Position numbers and translations under genes: made by a program. Shown one piece after another: positions 1-10,443 of a stretch of DNA of 64,000 nucleotides. A model generated the notes under the pieces. That model was not told the origin of the DNA. It ran no database searches and saw only the letters and a list, made by a program, of their open reading frames with translations. Within the stretch, counting starts at the first letter, position 1. Every line of letters begins with the position of its first letter. The stretch comes from Neobacillus mesonae (GTDB taxonomy: Bacteria; Bacillota; Bacilli; Bacillales; Cytobacillaceae). The stretch lies in NCBI RefSeq assembly GCF_023715155.1, contig NZ_JAMBNQ010000020.1:21740-85739 (forward strand). The letters are read 5' to 3'.

Positions 1-2351
1 TCTTTTGGTGTGGAATTCAATGCTAAATATTTTTTACCGCCAACCGTCACATATTTACCTTCAATTAAACTATCATCCACTTTTGTGGGGACATTATTGA
101 CATTGAAATAATCACTCCTGACAAGCCCTGCTTTTACGCAGGCAGCTGATGGGAGCATGCCGGAAACACCGCAATAGGAGCGTTTTACAATTCCGTCCGG
201 CATTTTAAATGATTGTTTTGGAGCAATTAAATCCGGTTTAATTTTATAAGCTGCATTCATTAATTGAGCCCATAGGTTATTTGTCCTTTGGCTGTATGAC
301 ATTCCTGCTGTCTGAAGTGACTTAGGCTTGTCATACCCCCTCCAAATGCCAAATGTAATATTAGGGTTAGTTGCAACAAACCAAGAATCAATATACTGAT
401 TTCCTGTACCTGTTTTTCCAGCCCAGTCAGTACTGAAATTAAGCTTGCTTTTAATTCCGGATGCCGTTCCCATTTTAATTACATCCCGCATCATATCTAA
501 AGTCAAATAAGCTGTCTGCGGCTTAAATACATCCACCGGTTTCACTTTATGTTGATAAATGATGTTGCCATTTTTATCTACAATTTTATCAATCAAATAG
601 GCATCGATAAATTTGCCGTCATTTGCAAATGTGCTAAAAGCATTTGTATTTTCTTCTATTGTTACACCATTTGTCAATGAACCGATACTAGCAGCAAGAT
701 TTGTGTGATCCGCTTTTGTAAGCGAAGTGAAACCCATTTTTTCAAGGTACTTTGCCGGCTGCTTATTTACAATTTCCTTATAAAGCTTAACAGCCGGAAC
801 ATTATAGGATTTCGCAAGCGCGTATCTTGCTGAGACAATACCATTATATCGATAATCATAGTTATGCGGCCATGGACTGCTGCTTCCAGGATTCAGACTA
901 AGCTCAACATCAGGAAGCGGAGTACCTGGCGATGCCTTCCCAAGTTCAATGGCAGGTCCATATATCAGCAAGGGCTTCATGGTGGAACCATTCTGCCTAA
1001 TGGCATTTGTTGCATGATTCAGCTGATGTTCACTGTCATAATTTCGTCCGCCGACAAAGCTGATTATTTTCCCTGTTTTATTTTCGATTAGCATGGCACC
1101 TACCTGAGCGGGCTCCATGGCCGTTTTCTCTTCACCTGTTTCCGGATCTTTTACCTTCTCCGGTTTATCTGGTCCGTACCATTGATAGTTATCCTTTACC
1201 TTTTGGAAGACATCATAAATATCTTTATCAATGGTTGTATAAATTTTATAGCCATTTTGCCTCAAATCGTGAGCTGCTAATGTCTTATACTTATAATAAA
1301 GAGAATCATCCTTTTTCAAATCTTCCTCGGAATAACCGTCCTTTTGTGCTAAAACTGTTGTGAGAACCTCTTTGGCACGGTTTTCTATTTCAAACGTGAG
1401 ATAAGGATATTTTTCAATCGGATTTGCCACAGGCGGTGCAAAATCTTTTGTAATATCATAGGCCAGGGCATCTTTATATTGTTTTTCAGTGATATATCCG
1501 TTCGTAAACATTCTTTTTAAGACGGTCTTCATCCTTGTAATCCCGGGCTCAAGATTTTTCTTAACGGCTGCATCGTTCGTAAAAGGCGTATAGCCGAATG
1601 GACTTTGCGGCAGACCTGCAATGAAAGCAGCCTCCGGCAGTGTTAAATCACTTACTTTTTTGCCAAAGATACCTTTTGCAGCGGCCTGAACACCGGCAAT
1701 ATTTTTACCTGATGAGTTCCTTCCAAATGGTGCAACATTTAAATATGCTTCAAGAATTTCCTTTTTATCAAAAAATTTCTCTAAGCGAAGTGCAAGCAAA
1801 ATTTCATTGGCCTTCCTTTCGAAGGATACTTCATTAGTCAGAATCTGATTCTTGATTAATTGCTGTGTTAACGTACTGCCTCCGGATTGAACAGATGAAT
1901 TTGTTACTTCTTGAAACAGGGCACGGAAAACAGCCTTAGGCACAACACCATGATGTTGATAAAAATATTCATCCTCGGTTGCCACAACAGCCTTGACTAA
2001 ATAATCCGAGACTTGATCGATTTTCACTTCTTCCCGTTCAAGATCCGTTCTTAACTTTCCAAGATAGACATTATGATCAAAAAATAATTGCGATGTTTCC
2101 GTGTAATTATAAATGTCTTTTTTCATACTATCGTAAGAACGAATTGGTTCATCTTTTACAAGCGAGGCAAAATAACCGGCACCCACTCCTGCAGCAAAAG
2201 AGCCTCCAATAATGATTACCACGACAATGAGGAGTACTAAGTTCCACACAACTGAATAGGTAATCCGGGCACCCTTTACCGTTTTTTTATGGGTAAGCAA
2301 GGTAAAGATGGATTTGACTTTATTAATCCAAGTTTGCCATTTTTCATTCAT
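1..2351 (-). CDS. Class A penicillin-binding protein (bifunctional glycosyltransferase/transpeptidase), C-terminus cut off
   Basis: Polymerises and cross-links peptidoglycan outside the membrane. My reading of the minus strand from ATG 2351 (MNEKWQTW..., after a GAGGTGAT ribosome site) stays open to the window edge, 783 codons. In order it shows a cytoplasmic basic stretch, one membrane anchor (about residues 38-62), a GT51 glycosyltransferase domain (EDEYFYQHHG, GGSTLTQQLIKN) and a transpeptidase domain with all three active-site motifs: STMK, SYN and KTGTG. The stop codon and C-terminal tail lie outside the window. Members of this family are PBP1/PBP2c-like; I do not assign a specific symbol. 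It is divergent from tyrS. Confidence 0.9.
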   Translation of the reverse strand, partial: MNEKWQTWINKVKSIFTLLTHKKTVKGARITYSVVWNLVLLIVVVIIIGGSFAAGVGAGYFASLVKDEPIRSYDSMKKDIYNYTETSQLFFDHNVYLGKLRTDLEREEVKIDQVSDYLVKAVVATEDEYFYQHHGVVPKAVFRALFQEVTNSSVQSGGSTLTQQLIKNQILTNEVSFERKANEILLALRLEKFFDKKEILEAYLNVAPFGRNSSGKNIAGVQAAAKGIFGKKVSDLTLPEAAFIAGLPQSPFGYTPFTNDAAVKKNLEPGITRMKTVLKRMFTNGYITEKQYKDALAYDITKDFAPPVANPIEKYPYLTFEIENRAKEVLTTVLAQKDGYSEEDLKKDDSLYYKYKTLAAHDLRQNGYKIYTTIDKDIYDVFQKVKDNYQWYGPDKPEKVKDPETGEEKTAMEPAQVGAMLIENKTGKIISFVGGRNYDSEHQLNHATNAIRQNGSTMKPLLIYGPAIELGKASPGTPLPDVELSLNPGSSSPWPHNYDYRYNGIVSARYALAKSYNVPAVKLYKEIVNKQPAKYLEKMGFTSLTKADHTNLAASIGSLTNGVTIEENTNAFSTFANDGKFIDAYLIDKIVDKNGNIIYQHKVKPVDVFKPQTAYLTLDMMRDVIKMGTASGIKSKLNFSTDWAGKTGTGNQYIDSWFVATNPNITFGIWRGYDKPKSLQTAGMSYSQRTNNLWAQLMNAAYKIKPDLIAPKQSFKMPDGIVKRSYCGVSGMLPSAACVKAGLVRSDYFNVNNVPTKVDDSLIEGKYVTVGGKKYLALNSTPK

Positions 2352-2449
2352 TCAATGCATCACCTCATTTTAAATCACCATTCATTATAGCATACTCAGT
2401 ATATATAAATTGACAGGATTCCACTTTTTCTGAAATTTCCATTTCTAAT

Positions 2450-2478
2450 TTGACAAGATATGATGTTTATGTTAAAAA
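2450..2478 (+). promoter_or_regulatory. Probable promoter of the tyrS T-box leader
   Basis: TTGACA at 2450-2455 is a perfect -35 hexamer. A -10 of the form TTAAAA/TAAAAA follows 16-17 bases later. It lies just upstream of the T-box leader. The -10 is weak, so placement is tentative. Confidence 0.5.
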
Positions 2479-2479
2479 G

Positions 2480-4004
<1,525 letters not shown>

Positions 4005-4005
4005 T

Positions 4006-4050
4006 AAAAATAGACCTTGGACATGAAGATATGAACCAAGGTCTATTTTT
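4006..4050. terminator. Bidirectional terminator between tyrS and acsA
   Basis: A 15-base perfect stem (AAAAATAGACCTTGG 4006-4020 with its complement 4036-4050) has A/T runs on both sides and lies between convergent tyrS and acsA, so it can serve both. Confidence 0.9.
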
Positions 4051-4055
4051 ATTTA

Positions 4056-5777
4056 TTAATCTTCCATTGTTGAAAGGTCACCCGTTGGCAAATCTAATTC
4101 CCAAGCTTTCAAGACACGTCTCATAATTTTACCGCTCCGTGTCTTCGGAAGTTTATCACGGAAATCAATTTCCCTTGGAGCTGCATGGGCAGCAAGACCT
4201 TTTTTCACAAATTGACGGATTTCTTCTTTTAATTCGTCAGATGGACTGTAACCATCTCTAAGCGCGATAAACGCTTTAATGATTTCGCCGCGGACAGGGT
4301 CCGGTTTACCGATTACCCCTGCTTCTGCTACGGCAGGATGCTCCACAAGCTTGCTTTCGACTTCAAATGGACCTACACGTTCGCCCGATGTCATAATAAC
4401 ATCATCCACCCGGCCTTGGAACCAGAAATAGCCATCCTCGTCCATATAGGCTGAATCACCAGATACATACCAGCCGCCATTTGGTAAAAAGTAAGACTCA
4501 TATTTTGCTTGGTTTTTCCAAATCGTATGCATCATGGAAGGCCAGCCTTTTTTAATGGCCAAGTTCCCCATCCGGTATGGCGGCAGCTCATTGCCCTGAT
4601 CATCTACAATGGCTGCAACAACTCCCGGAATTGGTTTACCCATGGAACCAGGCTTAATTTCCATACATGGATAGTTACTGATTAGCTGTGCACCGGTTTC
4701 TGTCATCCACCAGTTATCATGAATCCGCTTATTGAATACTTTTGCTCCCCATTTTACTACTTCAGGATTCAATGGTTCACCAACACTTAGAATATGGCGG
4801 AGACTGCTAAGATCAAATTTCTTCACAACCTCATCCCCTGCCCCCATTAACATCCTAAAGGCGGTTGGTGCGCTGTACCATACTGTTACCCCAAAATCTT
4901 CAATCATTTTATACCATGATTCCGGACTGAAACGGCCGCCGATAATTACGTTTGATGTCCCGGTTAACCAAGGACCGAAAATTCCATAAGAAGTTCCAGT
5001 AACCCAGCCAGGGTCTGCGGTACACCAGTAAATATCATCCTCTTTTAAGTCAAGAACCCATTTGGCTGTCTGATAATGCTGAAGCATTGCATTATGTACA
5101 TGCAGCACGCCTTTTGGTTTTCCTGTCGAACCAGAAGTATAGTGAAGAATCAAACCGTCTGTACGTTCCACCCATTCAATATCAAGCTTGCTGCTTGCAT
5201 CTTCAAATTTTTCCATAAAATTAATGAATAGTCCCTGGTCTTGCACATTGCCTCCGACCACGAAAATATGCTTTAATTCTGGCAAATCTTGGACCGGTAC
5301 ACGATCAAGGAGCTCCGGTGTTGTTACTAAAACACTTGCACCACTATCCTGCAGTCGGTCTCTGACAGCACCCTCCATGAAAGCTTCAAATAATGGGCCG
5401 ACAATGGCTCCAAGCTTTATCGCGCCTAAAACAGTAAAGTATAGTTCAGGTGAGCGGGGCATAAAAATAAATACCCTGTCTCCTTTCACTACATCACCAT
5501 AATTTTTTAATACGTTTGCCGCTTTATTCGTCAGTTCCTTCATTTCCTTAAAGGTATACTTTTCATTTCTAGAACCATCACGATAGTAGAGAGCAATCTT
5601 ATTCTTCCTGAAAGTCTCAGCATGCCTGTCAATAGCTTCATAGGCTAAATTGACAAGCCCAGTCTTACTCCATGAAAATTCCTTTTCTGCCTCTTTCCAG
5701 TCAAAGCTTTTATACGTTTCTTCATAATTTTGTAAATTGTATTCCCCTTGTACAACTGGCAACGCTTCCACTTTCAC
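4056..5777 (-). CDS. acsA: Acetyl-CoA synthetase
   Basis: Activates acetate with ATP and CoA to acetyl-CoA through an acetyl-adenylate, feeding the TCA and glyoxylate routes. At 573 residues it matches B. subtilis AcsA (572). ANL superfamily motifs are present: the P-loop-like TSGSTGKPKGV (about residue 215), WWMTETG (about 358), the YVSGD region, GRVDDVIMTSGERV at the hinge, and the acetylatable lysine region PKTRSGKIMRR (about 545). The start is GTG after a GGGGGAG box. A promoter and an internal cre site point to catabolite control, and the divergent acuABC genes encode its acetylation and deacetylation machinery. Confidence 0.97.
   Translation of the reverse strand: MKVEALPVVQGEYNLQNYEETYKSFDWKEAEKEFSWSKTGLVNLAYEAIDRHAETFRKNKIALYYRDGSRNEKYTFKEMKELTNKAANVLKNYGDVVKGDRVFIFMPRSPELYFTVLGAIKLGAIVGPLFEAFMEGAVRDRLQDSGASVLVTTPELLDRVPVQDLPELKHIFVVGGNVQDQGLFINFMEKFEDASSKLDIEWVERTDGLILHYTSGSTGKPKGVLHVHNAMLQHYQTAKWVLDLKEDDIYWCTADPGWVTGTSYGIFGPWLTGTSNVIIGGRFSPESWYKMIEDFGVTVWYSAPTAFRMLMGAGDEVVKKFDLSSLRHILSVGEPLNPEVVKWGAKVFNKRIHDNWWMTETGAQLISNYPCMEIKPGSMGKPIPGVVAAIVDDQGNELPPYRMGNLAIKKGWPSMMHTIWKNQAKYESYFLPNGGWYVSGDSAYMDEDGYFWFQGRVDDVIMTSGERVGPFEVESKLVEHPAVAEAGVIGKPDPVRGEIIKAFIALRDGYSPSDELKEEIRQFVKKGLAAHAAPREIDFRDKLPKTRSGKIMRRVLKAWELDLPTGDLSTMED
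5757..5770 (-). promoter_or_regulatory. Candidate CcpA operator (cre) inside the acsA 5' coding region
   Basis: Read on the minus strand this is TGGAAGCGTTGCCA, which keeps the cre core (TG..AAGCGNT....CA). It covers acsA codons 3-7, about 40 bases downstream of the predicted start point. That is the same arrangement known for B. subtilis acsA, where a cre about 44 bases into the transcript acts as a roadblock. CcpA is encoded 4 kb away. Confidence 0.7.
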
Positions 5778-5809
5778 TTAAATCTCCCCCTTTTGAAGTT
5801 GATAATAAT

Positions 5810-5838
5810 ATTATATTACAAATAAGAATTATTCACAA
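5810..5838 (-). promoter_or_regulatory. SigA-type promoter of acsA
   Basis: On the minus strand, -35 TTGTGA (5838-5833), a 17-base spacer, then a perfect -10 TATAAT (5815-5810). Transcription would start near 5803, giving a leader of about 26 bases before the GTG start. Confidence 0.75.
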
Positions 5839-5988
5839 TTTTAAAAAAATGATTTTTTAAAAAAATTTAATTCTTCATATAAATAATCCTAATCAAATAA
5901 TACCGAAGATTTTGTGGAATTGTCTTTTCTAAAGGAAAAATTATGTATAATAGAATTGTTCAGTATAGATTTTTCCAGGGGTGACCTA

Positions 5989-6621
5989 ATGAGACATAAA
6001 AAAACCTATTATGCAAGGGAATTAAATACTCCATATGGCATGTTAATAATTGAGGGCCCTATTTCTTCTGAAATTGTGCAGTCTTATGATTTTCATGAAG
6101 ATTTGATTGCATTCAGGCCGCCGGATCAGCAGCATAAAGCATTAATTGGGATTGCTGAACTTGAAGAAGGCAGAATTATTATTGCACGACATCAAAACAC
6201 GATTGTTGGTTATGTCACTTTTCTCTATCCAGATCCGCTTGAACGGTGGTCAGAAGGGAATATTGAAAATTTAATAGAATTAGGTGCTATTGAAGTAATA
6301 CCTCAATTTAGAGGATGTGCTGTCGGCAAAAACCTTTTAATCGTATCCATGCTGGATGATGCCATGGAAGATTATCTTATCATTACTACCGAATATTATT
6401 GGCACTGGGATTTAAAAGGAACAAATTTGAATGTATGGGAATACAGAAAAGTCATGGAAAAGATGATGAGTGCCGGCGGACTGGAGTGGTATGCAACTGA
6501 TGACCCTGAAATTTGCTCCCATCCTGCTAACTGCCTTATGGCAAGAGTGGGGAGCCGGGTAAGTCTTGAGACGGTGCAAAAATTTGACCGACTTCGCTTC
6601 ATGAACCGGTTTATGTACTAA
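5989..6621 (+). CDS. acuA: Acetoin-utilisation protein AcuA (protein acetyltransferase for AcsA)
   Basis: GNAT-type acetyltransferase that in B. subtilis acetylates and inactivates AcsA. The frame is open from 5914, but ATG 5989 has an AGGGGTG ribosome site and gives 210 residues, exactly the B. subtilis length. A GNAT acetyl-CoA loop is visible around VIPQFRGCAVGKNLL (about residues 104-118). It is divergent from its target acsA and first in acuA-acuB-acuC. A TATAAT at 5946-5951 may be its -10, but I see no well-spaced -35. Confidence 0.95.
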   Translation: MRHKKTYYARELNTPYGMLIIEGPISSEIVQSYDFHEDLIAFRPPDQQHKALIGIAELEEGRIIIARHQNTIVGYVTFLYPDPLERWSEGNIENLIELGAIEVIPQFRGCAVGKNLLIVSMLDDAMEDYLIITTEYYWHWDLKGTNLNVWEYRKVMEKMMSAGGLEWYATDDPEICSHPANCLMARVGSRVSLETVQKFDRLRFMNRFMY

Positions 6622-6669
6622 TGGAATGTATTTCCTCCTGCAAACTTAAAGAAATGAGGGGATATGAAT

Positions 6670-7317
6670 ATGATTGTTGAAGAAATAATGAAAACAGATG
6701 TTGTCACATTGTATCCAACAGATACCATTGCAGATGCCATTCGTGTAATGGAAACGAATAATATCCGCCATATACCCATTATAAATACAGATAAAAAGTT
6801 AGTGGGACTAGTGACAATCTCCCGATTAAAAGAAGCGACTCCTTCCACTTTCCGTACAAACGAGAACCCGGATGATTTGAAGAAACCGCTTGAGTTAATT
6901 ATGGAAAAGAACGTCATTACCGGTCATCCCCTTGATTTCGTAGAAGAGATTGCAGCAGTGTTTTATGAACATAAAATCAGTGCGATTCCTATTTTACTAG
7001 ACCAAAAAGTAGCAGGGATTATCACTGAAACGGATATCCTTCGTACGATGGTAGAGCTGACAGGTGCTCATCAGCCAGGTTCGCAAATTGAAATACGGGT
7101 TCCAAACATTTCAGGCGTCCTATCAGATATTGCCGGAATCATTCGCAAACGGAAAGCCAATATTCTCAGCGTTTTAGTTTACCCGGATAAACAGGATGAT
7201 CAATTTAAAGTACTAGTTATTAGGGTGCAATTAATGAATCCAATAGGCCTGATTCAAGACCTGAAAGAAGCCGGACATGAAGTAATATGGCCTAATCTGC
7301 CGGGGATTTCTCTATGA
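6670..7317 (+). CDS. acuB: AcuB, CBS-pair and ACT domain protein
   Basis: Second gene of the acu operon; its biochemical role is not established, and a nucleotide- or ligand-sensing role is inferred from domains. Start 6670 (MIVEEIM) lies 8-9 bases after GAGGGG and gives 215 residues, as in B. subtilis (214). The upstream ATG 6664 sits too close to that box. Two CBS motifs (about residues 1-58 and 76-136) precede an ACT-like domain beginning near EIRVPNISGVLSDIAG. Its stop overlaps the acuC start (ATGA). Confidence 0.93.
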   Translation: MIVEEIMKTDVVTLYPTDTIADAIRVMETNNIRHIPIINTDKKLVGLVTISRLKEATPSTFRTNENPDDLKKPLELIMEKNVITGHPLDFVEEIAAVFYEHKISAIPILLDQKVAGIITETDILRTMVELTGAHQPGSQIEIRVPNISGVLSDIAGIIRKRKANILSVLVYPDKQDDQFKVLVIRVQLMNPIGLIQDLKEAGHEVIWPNLPGISL

Positions 7318-8486
7318 CAGATCGTTCCGTATTCGTCTTTTCAGAAGAACTGCTAAATTATAAATTTAGCAGTCATCATCCTTTTAATCAATTCCGGCTT
7401 AAATTAACTATTGATTTATTAAAGAAAATCAATGCTTTAGATTCTGAGCATATTATTCCTCCTAGGATGGCATCTGAAGAAGAATTGCTGCTTATCCATG
7501 ACCCGGGATTTATCAATGCTGTAAAAAAAGCTGGCTATGGACAACTCCCAAAGGAAATTGCGGAAAATTACGGACTAGGTACAGAAGATACTCCAGTGTT
7601 TCCCAATATGCATGAGGCTAGTTCCCTATTGGTCGGAGGAACCCTTACTGCAGTTGATCAAGTCATGACGGGAAAAGCTCTCCATGCAGTACATCTTGGC
7701 GGGGGGCTGCATCACGGATTTCGCGGAAAGGCTTCAGGATTTTGCGTTTATAATGACAGTTCTGTCGCATTAAAATATTTGCTGAAAAAATATCGTGCAC
7801 GGGTTTTATATGTTGATACAGATGCCCACCATGGTGATGGTGTTCAATGGTCTTTTTATGATGAACCAAATGTATGTACACTATCGATTCATGAGACAGG
7901 GCGCTATTTATTCCCAGGAACAGGCAACATTAATGAAAGAGGACAAGGAGCAGGATATGGATATTCGTTTAATATACCTGTTGATGCCTTTACAGAAGAT
8001 GAATCATGGCTATACGCTTATTCCCATGCAATTCGAGAGGTTGCAGAGTTCTTTAAGCCTGATGTCATTCTTACCCAAAATGGAGCAGATGCCCATTACT
8101 ATGACCCTTTAACACATTTATCAGCAACTATGAAGATTTATAGAGAAATTCCAAAACTGGCTCATAAAATTGCTCATCAATATTGTGAGGGCAGATGGAT
8201 TGCTGTCGGCGGCGGCGGATATGATATTTGGCGAGTTGTCCCTCGTGCTTGGGCAATGATTTGGATGGAAATGATAGAAAACCCAAACTCCATCGGCCGT
8301 CTTCCGGTTGAATGGGTCGAATACTGGCAAGCCAAATCGCCGGTTGAACTTCCAAAGGAATGGGATGACCCGGAAGATTTATATCCCCCCATTCCAAGAA
8401 AGCCCGAAATAACAGAAAAAAATCTTAATACGCTTGAAAAAGCACTGTACCCGATTAGAAGTCAGAAAAAAAGTGAAACTATTTAG
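7314..8486 (+). CDS. acuC: AcuC, class I histone-deacetylase-like protein deacetylase
   Basis: Zn-dependent deacetylase; in B. subtilis AcuC removes the acetyl group that AcuA places on AcsA. It has 390 residues (B. subtilis 387). The catalytic core is intact: HLGGGLHHGFRGKASGFCVYND, DTDAHHGDG with the metal ligands, NGADAHYYDPLTHLS, and a C-terminal GGGGYD. It overlaps acuB by four bases (ATGA). The TAG stop is the first codon of a TAGAAAAGCG sequence resembling the end of an interspersed repeat. Confidence 0.96.
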   Translation: MTDRSVFVFSEELLNYKFSSHHPFNQFRLKLTIDLLKKINALDSEHIIPPRMASEEELLLIHDPGFINAVKKAGYGQLPKEIAENYGLGTEDTPVFPNMHEASSLLVGGTLTAVDQVMTGKALHAVHLGGGLHHGFRGKASGFCVYNDSSVALKYLLKKYRARVLYVDTDAHHGDGVQWSFYDEPNVCTLSIHETGRYLFPGTGNINERGQGAGYGYSFNIPVDAFTEDESWLYAYSHAIREVAEFFKPDVILTQNGADAHYYDPLTHLSATMKIYREIPKLAHKIAHQYCEGRWIAVGGGGYDIWRVVPRAWAMIWMEMIENPNSIGRLPVEWVEYWQAKSPVELPKEWDDPEDLYPPIPRKPEITEKNLNTLEKALYPIRSQKKSETI

Positions 8487-8512
8487 AAAAGCGAAAGCTC
8501 TACCAAACAAGC
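8484..8512 (+). repeat. Truncated copy of the TAGAAAAGCGGAAGC interspersed repeat
   Basis: TAGAAAAGCGAAAGCTC follows acuC and resembles the left ends of the fuller copies at 50474 and 62470. Only the first roughly 17 bases are convincing. The acuC stop codon is part of it. Confidence 0.4.
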
Positions 8513-8560
8513 ACATCATGTTCCTGCGAATTCTTATAAAAATAATAAAGAAAAGAATAA

Positions 8561-8607
8561 AAAAAACGACTCTAAAAATTCATTTTGAATTTTAGAGTCG
8601 CTTTTTT
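8561..8607 (+). terminator. Rho-independent terminator after acuABC
   Basis: A stem of about 15 pairs (CGACTCTAAAA... with ...TTTTAGAGTCG, one bulge) with an A-run before and a T-run (CTTTTTT) after. The rest of the 730-base gap to ccpA holds a second hairpin and a GC-rich repeat; between 8610 and 8860 I see nothing I can assign. Confidence 0.85.
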
Positions 8608-8862
8608 GATTGTTGTCCTATATTTGCCCAAAAGATACTAAGGATTTTCAGTACCTTCGTTAAACTTTGCAGGAATTACGAGGTGCCATGGGAATAATTG
8701 TCGTACATCTAAAAAGAATTTTGAAATGAATTGATTAAAATATACGAAAAAAAACCCCTATTCCGCTGCATTGTACACGTGTCTGTGTTTTAATTTTCTA
8801 TTTGACTGGATTTAATTTGTCTACTAACTCTATTTCCTTTTCTTTTACTTTAATTAAACAAT

Positions 8863-8909
8863 AAAAAAGGTATAAAACCCTTAAATAATGCGGATTTTAT
8901 ACCTTTTTT
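8863..8909. terminator. Second terminator-like hairpin in the acuC-ccpA gap
   Basis: AAAAAAGGTATAAAA (8863-8877) is perfectly complementary to 8895-8909 around a 17-base loop, with A/T runs on both sides. It could end transcripts from either side, for example ccpA read-through. Confidence 0.7.
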
Positions 8910-8949
8910 ATTTTGGTTTTGTACAAAGTAATTAAAAAAATTTAACACC

Positions 8950-9147
8950 GTTGATTGGAGCGGAAGGCCGTGTAGACTCCTCGTAAATGCTAACGCATTT
9001 CCTTCGTGCGTGGGCGGATTCAATGAAGTAAATTCAGTGTCCCGCGGGGAGTACGGAGCAGCAGGGAATCCCCACAGACGCTACAGCGCCGAGGAGACTT
9101 CCCGGCACGCCCGCGGAAAAGCGAAGCCGCCTGGAGCGGAAATCAAC
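8950..9147 (+). repeat. GC-rich interspersed repeat, GTTGATT family, copy 1
   Basis: A 198-base block much richer in GC than its surroundings, starting GTTGATTGGAGCGGAAGG and ending GGAGCGGAAATCAAC, so the ends are inverted repeats (GTTGATT/AATCAAC). It contains GACTCCT, CCGCGGGGAG, a CGCCGAGGAGACTT segment and CCGCGGAAAAGCG. Two shorter relatives lie at 22473-22599 and 24101-24229. No reading frame is apparent. Confidence 0.75.
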
Positions 9148-9220
9148 AACTAAGTGAAACAGTCATTTTCCTATAAAGGGTACTTTTTCAATGCCCTCAG
9201 ATTAACCTGCCTCTTTCTTT

Positions 9221-10231
9221 TTAGTTTTCTTCCCTCGTAGATTGACGATGTTCAATTCGATGTGGAAGAACGACGATTTGATTTTCAACCTTTTCTTTGT
9301 TCATTAGCTTTGTAAGCAGACGCATAGCCACTGCTCCAATATCATATAACGGCTGTACAATGGTTGTAAGCTGCGGTCTGACCATTAATGACAATCTTGT
9401 ATTATCAGATGTAATAACCTCAAAATCCTCAGGAATCTGATAGCCTTTATCTGCTGCCCCATGGACTACACCAAGAGCCATTTCATCCGCACCGACAAGA
9501 ATGGCAGTTGGCTTTTCAGGTAATTCTACTATTTTTTCAAAGGCTTCGAGACCTGCATCATACGTATAATCCCCTTCAAGAATCAACTCCTCCTTGAAGG
9601 AAATATTAGATTCCTCTAGAGCTTTTTTATATCCATTTAATTTTTTTACAGCTATATCAGGTTCATAATGCGGCCCATTCACAAATGCAATCTGTTTATG
9701 GCCTCTGCCAATAAACTCTTTCACTGCATCATATGCAGCCTGTTCATAATCAATATTGACTGATGGAATCCTTTCTGATTCTTCAATAGATCCAGCAAGA
9801 ACAATGGGCACTTGTGATTTTTCAAATTCTTGAACATGTTCCTCTGTAATGTTTCCTCCCATAAAAACAATTCCATCCACTTGTTTACCAAGCATTGTAT
9901 GATACAAATGAATTTCCTTATCTTTATTTTGATCAGAGTTACTAAGGATGATATTGTATTTATACATTGTTGCAATATCTTCAATTCCCCGGGCTAATTC
10001 GGCAAAAAAGATATTGGAGATATCTGGAATGATGACCCCGACGGTTGTAGTTTTCTTACTTGCCAGCCCTCTTGCTACCGCATTGGGAACATAACCAAGT
10101 CTCTCAATTACTTCTAATACTTTTTTTCGTGTCACCGGTTTTACATTTGGATTTCCATTGACGACACGAGAGACCGTTGCCATGGATACGTTTGCCTCAC
10201 GGGCAACATCATAAATCGTAATATTATTCAC
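9221..10231 (-). CDS. ccpA: Catabolite control protein A
   Basis: LacI/GalR-family regulator that, with HPr-Ser-P, binds cre sites in carbon catabolite repression and activation. The N-terminal helix-turn-helix [21 protein letters not shown] is typical, followed by a periplasmic-binding-like effector/HPr domain. The GTG at 10231 lies about 10 bases after AGGAG and gives 336 residues (B. subtilis 334); the GTG at 10240 abuts the box and is less likely. It lies downstream of aroA on the same strand, separated by a terminator, as in other bacilli. Confidence 0.97.
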   Translation of the reverse strand: MNNITIYDVAREANVSMATVSRVVNGNPNVKPVTRKKVLEVIERLGYVPNAVARGLASKKTTTVGVIIPDISNIFFAELARGIEDIATMYKYNIILSNSDQNKDKEIHLYHTMLGKQVDGIVFMGGNITEEHVQEFEKSQVPIVLAGSIEESERIPSVNIDYEQAAYDAVKEFIGRGHKQIAFVNGPHYEPDIAVKKLNGYKKALEESNISFKEELILEGDYTYDAGLEAFEKIVELPEKPTAILVGADEMALGVVHGAADKGYQIPEDFEVITSDNTRLSLMVRPQLTTIVQPLYDIGAVAMRLLTKLMNKEKVENQIVVLPHRIEHRQSTREEN

Positions 10232-10394
10232 TATTAACACTCTCCTAAGAAACGAACATTGTTTTCTTTATTTTGCTGCAGGATGTAAAAATCTAGTCAT
10301 TTTTCCTTGTATGTGATGAATTATACAATCCTAATTATGTACTAATGATACGATAAGAATTAAAAAGCCGCAATTATAGTATAAAATATTTTTT

Positions 10395-10427
10395 AAAGAA
10401 AAGAACCCTCTGCCGTGGCAGAGGGTC
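10395..10427 (-). terminator. Terminator of aroA
   Basis: ACCCTCTGCC/GGCAGAGGGT hairpin (about 10405-10426) followed on the minus strand by a TTCTTTTCTTT tract. Confidence 0.8.
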
Positions 10428-10443
10428 TTCATTTCAGAATTCA

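Noticed and set aside
5912..5951. acuA promoter with -35 TTGTGG or TTGTCT and -10 TATAAT
   Set aside because: Spacers of 28 or 20 bases do not fit; only the -10 is convincing, so no promoter feature is listed.
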